From APNM01 sp040361335 (lineage in GTDB: Bacteria > Pseudomonadota > Gammaproteobacteria > Nevskiales > Salinisphaeraceae), in contig NZ_APNM01000005.1 of NCBI RefSeq assembly GCF_040361335.1, forward strand, positions 172,385 to 236,384: a DNA stretch of 64,000 nt. The letters are read 5' to 3'. The translations under genes and the position numbers were made by a program. The stretch's first letter is position 1, and every line of letters starts with the position of its first letter. The notes under the pieces are model-generated. The model had not been told where the DNA came from and did no database searches. It was given only the letters and a program-made list of their open reading frames with translations. Positions 53,240 to 60,373 of this stretch are shown here, piece by piece.

Positions 53240-54468
53240 TTCGATGACCCCGCACCCTGCCCCGCCGACAACGTCCCCGCCGCCGCCAGGCCCATGCTCC
53301 GCCGCGCCATATCGTCCTTGACCGCCGGCAATAGCTCCAGACCCACCAGGCCCAGCGAGCGTGCGGCGCCGAGACCCGGCACCCGGTTGGAGAACAGGCG
53401 CACGATGCGATCGGTGAAATCGCTCACGCGGCGCTGGTCGGCGGCCCGGGCCTCGCGCCACACTGTCAGCACGTCGGCGTCGCCGGGGTCGATGCCGGCG
53501 GCGGCCGCGTGGCGCAGCTCGCGCGCCAATACCGCGACATCCCGCATCGCCAGGTTGAAGCCCTGCGCCGCCGCCGGATGCAGGTGGTGCCCGGCGCTGC
53601 CGACGAGTGCCGCGCGCGCGGTAACCGTGGTGGCGGCGACCAGGCGCTTCAGGGGATAGGTCAGCCGCTCCCCGGGGGCGCGCAACTCCCCCAGACGATG
53701 ACCGAAAGCGGCCTGCAGTTCGGCGAGGAAGTCGTCGTCCGTCAGTTCGGTCACCCGCGTCGCCTCGGCCTCCGGCAGGGCCCAGACCACGGCGCAGGTC
53801 TCCGGCGTGCGCGGCAGCAATGCCAGAGGACCGTCCGGCAGGAAACGTTCGTAGGCGGTATCGGTGTGATCGTAGCCCGGCGTCACGGTGGTCACCACGG
53901 CCCGCTGGCCGTAATCGCGGACTTCGGCCTCGACGCCCAGCGCGTCGCGCACGGCGGAACGGGCGCCGTCCGCGCCGACCAGCAGCCGCGCGCGCAGCGT
54001 TCGCGGTGCGTCGTCCCCGCCGCGAACGGTCACGGTGACACCCTCGGCGTCCCGCTCCAGCGCGTCGAAGCGCGCCGGCGCGATCATCGTGACGTCGTCT
54101 AACTCCGTCAGGCGTTCGCTGAGCACACGTCCCAGGACCCGGTTCGGCACCACGTACCCCAGGGCCTCGACGCCGTAATCGGCGCAATCCACGCGCGTAA
54201 CCCCGAAACGGCCGCGCTGGGAGACATGCAGGCGCCGGATCGGTGCCGCCTCGGCGGTCAATCCGCGCCAGAGACCCAGGTCCTCGAACAGCCGGCGCGT
54301 ACCCCAGGCGAGGGCCGTGGTGCGCTCGTCGTAGCTCGGCTGGCCGGCCGCCCCGAAGGGCACCGCCTCCACCATCGCCACCGAGAGGCCGCTGCCCGAC
54401 AGACTGCAGGCGAAACTCGCCCCCGCAAGCCCGCCCCCAATGATTAATACGTCGAAATGCTCATTCAT
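53236..54468 (-). CDS. ubiH: UbiH-family FAD ubiquinone hydroxylase (2-octaprenyl-6-methoxyphenol hydroxylase)
   Basis: A 410-aa flavin monooxygenase. It has FDVLIIGGGLAGASFACSLS, LLVGADGARSAVRDALG and ARAALVGSAGHHLHPAAAQG, a variant of the usual G-D-A-A-H segment in which Asp is Ser. It follows pepP, as UbiH does in E. coli. Its first codons (MNEHFDVLI) are nearly identical to those of ubiI and of each mini-ORF. Its C-terminus G-S-S-K-stop equals the mini-ORF terminus. Both gene ends thus merge into the repeat arrays, and the native end may have been replaced. Confidence 0.9.
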   Translation of the reverse strand: MNEHFDVLIIGGGLAGASFACSLSGSGLSVAMVEAVPFGAAGQPSYDERTTALAWGTRRLFEDLGLWRGLTAEAAPIRRLHVSQRGRFGVTRVDCADYGVEALGYVVPNRVLGRVLSERLTELDDVTMIAPARFDALERDAEGVTVTVRGGDDAPRTLRARLLVGADGARSAVRDALGVEAEVRDYGQRAVVTTVTPGYDHTDTAYERFLPDGPLALLPRTPETCAVVWALPEAEATRVTELTDDDFLAELQAAFGHRLGELRAPGERLTYPLKRLVAATTVTARAALVGSAGHHLHPAAAQGFNLAMRDVAVLARELRHAAAAGIDPGDADVLTVWREARAADQRRVSDFTDRIVRLFSNRVPGLGAARSLGLVGLELLPAVKDDMARRSMGLAAAGTLSAGQGAGSSK

Positions 54469-54826
54469 TTCGACGACCCCGTCCCTTCTCCCGCTTGCGG
54501 GAGAAGCCGGATGAGGGCCCTAATCAATACGTCGAAATGCTCCGTCATTTCGACGGCCTCGTCCCTTCTCCCGCTCGCGGGAGAAGCCGGATGAGGGCCC
54601 TAACCAATACATCGAAATGATCCGTCATTTCGATGACTCCGTCCCTTCTCCCGCTCGCGGGAGAAGCCGGATGAGGGCCCTAACCAATACATCGAAATGA
54701 TCCGTCATTTCGATGACTCCGTCCCTTCTCCCGCCCAGCGGGAGAAGCCGGATGAGGGCCCGACCAATATATCGACACGATCCGTCATACCGGAGACACC
54801 GCCCCGCCGATGGACGACCGACTCAT
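54465..54826 (-). repeat. array 2: four 80-bp units plus a 13-codon leader ORF
   Basis: Between pepP and ubiH. Mini-ORFs of 27 codons start at 54788, 54708, 54628 and 54548, each exactly 80 bp apart, and the next step of 80 bp is the ubiH ATG at 54468. N-termini are M-T-D/E-H-F-D-V-L (the first reads M-T-D-R-V-D-I-L). All end S-K-stop with ATGA overlap. A 13-codon ORF (54785-54826) bridges pepP to the first unit, again with ATGA at both ends. Two unit types occur: one reads G-P-S-S-G-F-S in the middle, the other R-A-L-I-R-L-L. Confidence 0.9.
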
Positions 54827-56139
54827 GCGCGCTCCGCCATCAGCGCCTCGATGGCCGCCATGTCCTTGGGGACGTCGGCGGTGAGTATCTCAGGGTCGCG
54901 TTCGGTCACGCGCACGTCGTCCTCGATGCGGATGCCGATGTCCCAGAACCGCTCGTCCACGCCCTCGCTGCCGGCCGGCACGTAGAGTCCCGGCTCGATG
55001 GTCAGGGTCATGTCCGGTTCCAGCTCGCGCCACTCGTCACCCTGGCGGTAATCGCCGACATCGTGCACGTCCATCCCCAGCCAATGGCCGGTGCCGTGCA
55101 TGTAGAAACGCCGGTAGCGCTCCTTCTCCACCAGCTCGTCGACACCACCCTCGAGCAGGCCCAGGTCCACCAGGCCCTGGGTGAGCACGCGCACGGCCGC
55201 GCGGTGCGGGGCCTCGTAGTCGTAACCGGGCCGCACCGCCAGGATCGCGGCCTTCTGCGCCGCCAGGACCACCGCGTAGAGGTCGCGCTGGGGGCCGCTG
55301 AAGCGGCCGTTGACGGGGAAGGTACGGGTGATGTCGGCGGCATAGCCGGCATGTTCGGCGCCGGCGTCGATCAGCACCAGGTCGCCGTCCGCGAGCGTGG
55401 CGGCATTTTCGATGTAATGCAGGATGCAGGCGTTGGCGCCGCCGCCCACGATCGAGGGATAGGCCGGCTCCATGCCGTCCCGCTCGAATTCGTGGTGCAA
55501 CTCGGCGGCGAGGCGGTACTCCGGCATGCCGGGCGTCGCCGCCCGCATGGCACGGCAGTGGGCGCGTGCCGAGGTGGCGGCGGCGGCGCGCATCAGGTCC
55601 AGCTCGCCGGGACTCTTGCGCAAGCGCATTTCGTGGAGGATGCCGTCGAGCGACACGATACTGGCCGGCGCGCGGGCGCCGCGCCGGCCGCCGGCACGCA
55701 GACCGCGCAGGGCCGCGATCACGCGCTCGTCCATGGCCGGATGCTCGCCGAGCGTGTAGTACAGGCGCTCGCGGCCGCCCAGAAGACGCGGCAGGTACTC
55801 CTCCAGTTCCTCGATCGGATGGGCGGCGTCGGCCGCGTATTCGCGCACCGCGCCGTCGGGGCCGGCACGCAGGCCGTCCCAGATTTCGCGGTCGGGATCG
55901 CGGTCGCGACAGAACAGGATGAACTCGCCATCCTCGTGACCCGGCGCGAGCACGGCCACGGCGTCGGGCTCCGTGAATCCGGTCAGGTAGCGCAGGTCGC
56001 TGTCCGGCCGATAGGGATAAAGTACGTCGCGGTTGCGCACGCGCTCCGGCGATGCCGGGATCAGGGCGATGCCGTCCTCGCCGATCGCCTCGGCGACACG
56101 GCCCCGGCGCGTCGCGTACTCTCCAGCCGATACCGTCAA
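54823..56139 (-). CDS. pepP: Xaa-Pro aminopeptidase
   Basis: A 438-aa M24 metallopeptidase that removes N-terminal residues next to proline. It has an N-terminal creatinase-like domain and a pita-bread catalytic domain with metal ligands in LIDAGAEHAGYAADITRTFP, YMHGTGHWLGMDVHDVGDY, LTIEPGLYVP and IGIRIEDDVRVTE. Family alignment puts the start at a TTG (56139), which overlaps the ygfB stop as TTGA; no ATG fits. The TGA stop overlaps the first small ORF of array 2. The ygfB-pepP-ubiH-ubiI order is conserved. Confidence 0.93.
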   Translation of the reverse strand: MTVSAGEYATRRGRVAEAIGEDGIALIPASPERVRNRDVLYPYRPDSDLRYLTGFTEPDAVAVLAPGHEDGEFILFCRDRDPDREIWDGLRAGPDGAVREYAADAAHPIEELEEYLPRLLGGRERLYYTLGEHPAMDERVIAALRGLRAGGRRGARAPASIVSLDGILHEMRLRKSPGELDLMRAAAATSARAHCRAMRAATPGMPEYRLAAELHHEFERDGMEPAYPSIVGGGANACILHYIENAATLADGDLVLIDAGAEHAGYAADITRTFPVNGRFSGPQRDLYAVVLAAQKAAILAVRPGYDYEAPHRAAVRVLTQGLVDLGLLEGGVDELVEKERYRRFYMHGTGHWLGMDVHDVGDYRQGDEWRELEPDMTLTIEPGLYVPAGSEGVDERFWDIGIRIEDDVRVTERDPEILTADVPKDMAAIEALMAERA

Positions 56140-56681
56140 TGCAAGCGCTCTCTCTCGTCCGCGCCGCGTGCCGGCCGCAACTCCAGGAAGATAAGCTGCG
56201 CCCCGACCCGCACGTATTCCACCAACTCGGCGTAGTCGCGTTCCGCGGCGTCGGTGCCGGATTCCTCGGGTGTGAGCGTGGCCTTGGACAGTTCGGTGAT
56301 GTCCTCGACCACTTCGCGGACCTCCTCCGAGAGGTGCCCCATGTCCAACTCGCCCTGGCTCGCCAGGCCGTACACGAAGCCGCCGCACCAGCGCGCCAGG
56401 GCCTGCACACGGGTCTCCAGCGAGGCATCGTCGTCGCCCGGCAGGATGGGCGCAAAGCCGGCGTCCGAGTCGAAGAAACGCTCCAGGGTCAACTCGCGCA
56501 GCGCGGCCAGCGGCTCGGTCATGCCGGCACCGAGCCCGGCATCCACGGCCGCCGCCGGATCGGCATCGTCACGCACACACAACATGCCGCACAGCGTCCC
56601 GTGCACCTCCGCAGGGTCCTGCGCCGAGCCCACTTGTTTCAGGGCGTGACGCAGGGCCTGATATTGATCCGCTTCACTCAT
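56136..56681 (-). CDS. ygfB: UPF0149 family protein YgfB
   Basis: A 181-aa all-helical UPF0149 protein. It has the conserved AEVHGTLCGMLCV near residue 25, LEARVQALARWCGGFVYGL-like sequence in the middle, and EDITELSKATL. In Pseudomonas a YgfB homologue acts as a transcription modulator; here the role is not known. It is the first gene of the pepP-ubiH-ubiI operon. A 14-copy heptamer array starts 21 bp before its ATG, where the promoter should be. Confidence 0.9.
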   Translation of the reverse strand: MSEADQYQALRHALKQVGSAQDPAEVHGTLCGMLCVRDDADPAAAVDAGLGAGMTEPLAALRELTLERFFDSDAGFAPILPGDDDASLETRVQALARWCGGFVYGLASQGELDMGHLSEEVREVVEDITELSKATLTPEESGTDAAERDYAELVEYVRVGAQLIFLELRPARGADERERLH

Positions 56682-56701
56682 GGCGCAAGCTTATCAAAGA
56701 C

Positions 56702-56799
56702 GTGATTGGTGATTGGTGATTGGTGATTGGTGATTGGTGATTGGTGATTGGTGATTGGTGATTGGTGATTGGTGATTGGTGATTGGTGATTGGTGATTG
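56702..56799. repeat. 14 perfect tandem copies of GTGATTG
   Basis: A 98-bp heptanucleotide array (CAATCAC on the ygfB strand) directly upstream of ygfB. A TGATAAG-like -10 lies at about 56686-56692 between it and the ATG. Thus the -35 and upstream region would sit inside the array. Perfect copies imply recent expansion. Confidence 0.95.
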
Positions 56800-56858
56800 G
56801 CAAAGAGCGTAAGCCCCTCTCCCCAACGAATCACAAATCACGGATCATGGATCATGGA

Positions 56859-57296
56859 TCACGCCAACAGAACCATGTAGCTGGCGTTGTACCAGGCGTG
56901 CAGCAGGATCGGGGCGGTCAGGCCATGGTGCCGTTCGCGGAAATGGCCGAACACCAGCGACGGCACGAATACGCCGGCGGCCCAGAGCGGCGGGTGGTAG
57001 AACAAATGCAAGGCCGCGAACACCAGGCTGGTGGCGAGGTTGGCGGCGCTGACCGGACCCAGCCGCCAGCGCCAGCGGCGTGCCAGCCACGGCTGCAAGC
57101 CGCCGCGGAACACCGTTTCCTCCAACGGCGGATAGACCAGCACGGCAAGCCAGGGCCAGAGCGATCCGGGATCGGGCAGTGCCGGCGCCCAGGCCACGCC
57201 GGGCAAGAGCGCCAGCAACGGACAGACCAGCGGTCCGGCGGCCAGCGCCGCCCAGAGCCGTCCGTCCCGTATCAGCGCGCCCGCGCGGGGCGCCAT
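56859..57296 (-). CDS. CPBP-type intramembrane protease, likely MrtJ-like sorting peptidase
   Basis: A 145-aa membrane protein of the CPBP/CAAX glutamic-protease family. It has about four or five helices and the three motifs PPLEETVFRGGLQPWL (E-E-x3-R), ATSLVFAALHLFYH and LHAWYNASYM. It overlaps the end of a gene whose product has a CTERM tail (Gly-rich, Cys, hydrophobic helix, basic end). In databases, small CPBP proteases adjacent to JDVT-CTERM proteins are called MrtJ. The role inferred here is cleavage and sorting of that neighbour. The start at 57296 is uncertain. Confidence 0.75.
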   Translation of the reverse strand: MAPRAGALIRDGRLWAALAAGPLVCPLLALLPGVAWAPALPDPGSLWPWLAVLVYPPLEETVFRGGLQPWLARRWRWRLGPVSAANLATSLVFAALHLFYHPPLWAAGVFVPSLVFGHFRERHHGLTAPILLHAWYNASYMVLLA

Positions 57297-58456
57297 GCGA
57301 TGCCGGCCAGCGCCAGCAGTAGCATCAGCGGCCACAGCGGATCGCTCGTGTCGCCGCCCAGGGTGCAACCGCCCCCGCCGCCACCGCCACTGTCGGAACC
57401 GGTGCCGCCCTCGGCCCGCTCGGCGGGACCGACGATCGCGGAAGCGGCGTCATCGGGACACTCGGTGCCGTTGATCAACTCCCAGCCGATGTCCCGGAGC
57501 AGACAGGCGGACAGGCCGATGCCGTGCAGGACATCGTTCTCGGGCGTGTTGAAGGGCTCCATCAGGGCATCGGGTCGCAGGGAGGTATCCCAGTGCGAGA
57601 TCGAGGACCCCGCCTCAACCGGCGACGGCGCGTACAGCAGCACCCGCGGCGTGCCCTGCCCGTCCGGCGTGGTGCCGTCCGACAGCGCATCGGGCGCGGC
57701 GGCGGTGACCGCGTCACCGCTCCAGACGACGTTGCCGTCGTTCTGCGCCGAGGCCATGCGCTCGCTGTCGCTCATGCGGTGCCAATTCTTGCCGGCTGTG
57801 AGATCCCGGATGAAAACGGAGTAGATGTCGGGCGTGTCCTGGACGAAGGCCCCGGTGGAAAGCTCGACGAAGGTGGCGAAACCCAGGCCGTGCACGATCT
57901 CGTGAACCGCCGTGGATACGAAGTTGAGGTCGCCGTCGGGCGGATCGTTATCGAGACCGTAGTACCAGTCGGCGCCGCCGAGACAGAGCTGGTCGCCGGA
58001 CAGGCCGGTATTGTCGAGGGCACTGTTGAAGGTGGCGCCGATATCGGGCCCGTCGTCCAGTCGCTCGCCGGCCAGGGCGTTGGCCTGGGCGATCGTGTAG
58101 AAGGTGTCGCTGCGCGGGGCGCCGGAGAAGTTCTCGATCAGGGTCTCGGCGCCGGCGGAAGCCAGCGTGGCATTGTTGATCGAGCAGCTCTGGCGATCGA
58201 AGTTCACGGCGAGCTGGATGGTCACGGCGCTGCGCAGGCGGCTACCGAGGATCTCCGCCGCGTACTCCAGCGCCAGCAGGCGCTGTTCGCCCAGCGTGGT
58301 GCCCTCGTTGCCGCCCACCGGCTCCCGCGGCGAGTCATCGTTGAGACCCTCACCGGGATCGTCCTGGTTGATAATGCGTATCTGCGCGGCGTGCGCCGCG
58401 GGCAGGCCCAGGGCAACGGCCAGGACGAGCACGGCGAGCCTAGTCGCGATACGCAT
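57272..58456 (-). CDS. secreted zincin with JDVT-CTERM-like sorting tail
   Basis: A 394-aa exported protein. The signal peptide (about 1-23) ends P-A-A-H-A. The zinc motif STAVHEIVHGLGFATF (H-E-x2-H) lies near residue 180. ADWYYGLDNDPP and SISHWDTSLRPDALMEPFN (possible third ligand His) are shared with a family of putative secreted metallopeptidases. The C-terminus is a Gly run, a single Cys, a hydrophobic helix (LWPLMLLLALAGIAW) and a basic end R-P-A-R-A-R, as in CTERM sorting signals. It overlaps the hypothetical gene upstream and the CPBP gene downstream, forming a tight three-gene unit. Substrate unknown. Confidence 0.75.
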   Translation of the reverse strand: MRIATRLAVLVLAVALGLPAAHAAQIRIINQDDPGEGLNDDSPREPVGGNEGTTLGEQRLLALEYAAEILGSRLRSAVTIQLAVNFDRQSCSINNATLASAGAETLIENFSGAPRSDTFYTIAQANALAGERLDDGPDIGATFNSALDNTGLSGDQLCLGGADWYYGLDNDPPDGDLNFVSTAVHEIVHGLGFATFVELSTGAFVQDTPDIYSVFIRDLTAGKNWHRMSDSERMASAQNDGNVVWSGDAVTAAAPDALSDGTTPDGQGTPRVLLYAPSPVEAGSSISHWDTSLRPDALMEPFNTPENDVLHGIGLSACLLRDIGWELINGTECPDDAASAIVGPAERAEGGTGSDSGGGGGGGCTLGGDTSDPLWPLMLLLALAGIAWRPARAR

Positions 58457-58781
58457 GGCCATGCTCGATATGCAAGTCACCGTCTTGCGTCCGGGTCGCG
58501 CGCACGTGGACCCGCCGCTCGCGCGGCAGGCGCACGATGGTCATCCCGTCGCGGCGCTCGACCTGCACCGCGGCCGGCTGCGGCGCGGTGACGGCGCGGC
58601 GCGCACGGGTCGCCTCCCGCTGCGCCGATGTCGGGACGCCCAACCGCCCCGTCTCCGGGTCCAGGTAGGCTTGCGACGCGGACGGTGCCGGCGTGGCGTC
58701 CGAGCCAGCGTCGGGGCCGACGGTCATGGTCGCCGGCAACAGCGCGAGGGCCAGCACGGCGACGAGGGCACGGATTGTCAT
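58440..58781 (-). CDS. small exported hypothetical protein
   Basis: A 113-aa protein. The signal peptide (about 1-18, ALVAVLALALLPATM) is followed by a short alanine/proline-rich part and a segment resembling a beta-strand domain (MTIVRLPRERRVHVRATRT, DGDLHIEHGH). GGGGAG nine bases before the ATG supports the start. It overlaps the CTERM zincin gene by about 17 bp, so a periplasmic partner, inhibitor or propeptide-like role is possible. The function is not known. Confidence 0.65.
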   Translation of the reverse strand: MTIRALVAVLALALLPATMTVGPDAGSDATPAPSASQAYLDPETGRLGVPTSAQREATRARRAVTAPQPAAVQVERRDGMTIVRLPRERRVHVRATRTQDGDLHIEHGHAYRD

Positions 58782-58848
58782 CGGACCATTCTCCCCGCGG
58801 ACTGCCCCCAGCCTACCGAAATCCGGCCCGCCTTGTCCGCATTGTCCG

Positions 58849-60246
58849 TCACTCGACCTTCCTTATGATTACATCCCGGTAATCACGGATCCGTCGGACA
58901 TAGCGCACCGGCTCGGTGCCGCGCGCGTAGCCGTACTTGAGCCGGGTGTAGTAGCGCTTGTCCGAAAGCAGCGGCAGGGTTTCGCGCACATCGCGCCATT
59001 CATGCGGGTCCAGGCCCTGGCGCGCCGCCAGCTTCTGGGCGTCGCGCAGGTGCATCAGGCCGACGTTGTAGGCCGCCAGGGCGAAGTAGGTGCGGTCGGG
59101 CTCGGCGATCTCCTCGTCCAGCCGCTTCTTCATGTTGCGCAGGTAACGGGCGCCGCCGTCGATGCTCTGCGCGGGATCGAGGCGGTTCTCCACGCCCAGC
59201 TCGCGGGCCGTGGCCCGGGTCAGCATCATGATGCCCCGCACCCCCGTGGGGCTCACCGCATCCGGGTCCCAGTGCGATTCCTGGTAGGCCTGGGCCGCCA
59301 GCAGACCGTGCGGCACACCGTGGCTGTCGGCCGCACGCTCGAACAGGTGGTCATAGCGGGTGTAACGCTCGTCGATCCGTTCCACCAGGCGTTTCTTGTC
59401 CACGTAGTCGAATTTGGCGATGAAGCCGTAATAGCGGTCCCAGACCGCGGCCAGACGATCGGACTCGCGGAACGAGGCCAGCCAGGACTCGGCGGCGGCA
59501 CGCAGTCCGTCCGCGCCCGCCGGCATCGGCCAGGCGAGCTTCTGCGGCGCCCCAAGATTGAACATCACCAACAGTTCCGGATAGTAGCGCCGGTTGATGT
59601 CGACGATGTTGGAGTCGGCCACGGTGCAGTCGATCTCCTCGCGCCAGACTCGCTCCAGGAGTTGCTCCGTGCCGACGTCCGCGACCGATTGCCAGGCCAG
59701 TTCGGGATGTTGCTCCTGGAGGGCGCTCAGGCGTTCCTCGTAGCTGCTTCCGGCGATCACCGCCAGGTCCAGCCCCACCAGATCCGCCGGCTTGCGCGGC
59801 TTGGCGGCGCGACAAACCACCTGTTGGCGCACGGTCTGGTAAGCGGGGCCGAAGCCGAAGCGTTCCCGCCGGGCATCGGTCTCGGTCAGGCCGCCCGCCG
59901 CCAGGTCGGCGCGCCCCTCGGCGACCGCCGCCAGCATCCTGGAGACACTGTCGTAGACCGCGAATTCGGGCTCGACACCGAGAGATTCCGCGAATGCCTT
60001 GCCCAGCCGGTACTCGGGGCCGGCCGGCTCGCCGTCCCGGTTGATGTAATAAGTGGTCGGGGCGTTGCGGGTGGCGATGCGGAGGACACCGGCCTCCCGG
60101 ATGGTGTCGAGATCGCCCGCCGTGGCCCGCGGTTCGTGGTCCACGTCGTTGTTCGGCGCGCCCTCGTCCTGGGAGCACGCCGCCACCGCCAGCGCGGCCA
60201 GCATGGCGAACGCCCGTAGGCGATGACCCGGATTCGCGTGTCTCAT
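58849..60246 (-). CDS. mltF: membrane-bound lytic murein transglycosylase F
   Basis: A 465-aa lipoprotein-like enzyme that cleaves peptidoglycan to anhydromuropeptides. The signal ends L-A-V-A-A-C (lipobox). Residues about 40-265 are a solute-binding-protein-like module (LRIATRNAPTTYYINRDGEP, GRADLAAGGLTETDARRERF). Residues about 285-440 are the lysozyme-like domain with the catalytic Glu in AAQAYQESHWDPDAVSPTG and YFALAAYNVGLMHLRDA. GGAGGGG before the ATG at 60246 supports the start. It is divergent from argE. Confidence 0.95.
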   Translation of the reverse strand: MRHANPGHRLRAFAMLAALAVAACSQDEGAPNNDVDHEPRATAGDLDTIREAGVLRIATRNAPTTYYINRDGEPAGPEYRLGKAFAESLGVEPEFAVYDSVSRMLAAVAEGRADLAAGGLTETDARRERFGFGPAYQTVRQQVVCRAAKPRKPADLVGLDLAVIAGSSYEERLSALQEQHPELAWQSVADVGTEQLLERVWREEIDCTVADSNIVDINRRYYPELLVMFNLGAPQKLAWPMPAGADGLRAAAESWLASFRESDRLAAVWDRYYGFIAKFDYVDKKRLVERIDERYTRYDHLFERAADSHGVPHGLLAAQAYQESHWDPDAVSPTGVRGIMMLTRATARELGVENRLDPAQSIDGGARYLRNMKKRLDEEIAEPDRTYFALAAYNVGLMHLRDAQKLAARQGLDPHEWRDVRETLPLLSDKRYYTRLKYGYARGTEPVRYVRRIRDYRDVIIRKVE

Positions 60247-60373
60247 GATGGTCCCCTCCATCGACATACCTCTGTGCCTTACCCTATCAGCCCGTTGTGG
60301 CCGGGGCGCCGCCGTCCCGTTATGCTGCGGCCGGATTCCCGAATTTCCCTACATTCCGCTACGCGAGAGCCGC

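Noticed and set aside
52973..54790. The 80-bp arrays as a CRISPR
   Set aside because: There are no unique spacers; repeat follows repeat directly. Units contain ORFs with start and stop codons and no cas genes are nearby.
56702..56799. The heptamer array as part of a coding repeat
   Set aside because: It lies outside any supported gene, and the homology of YgfB begins at the ATG downstream.
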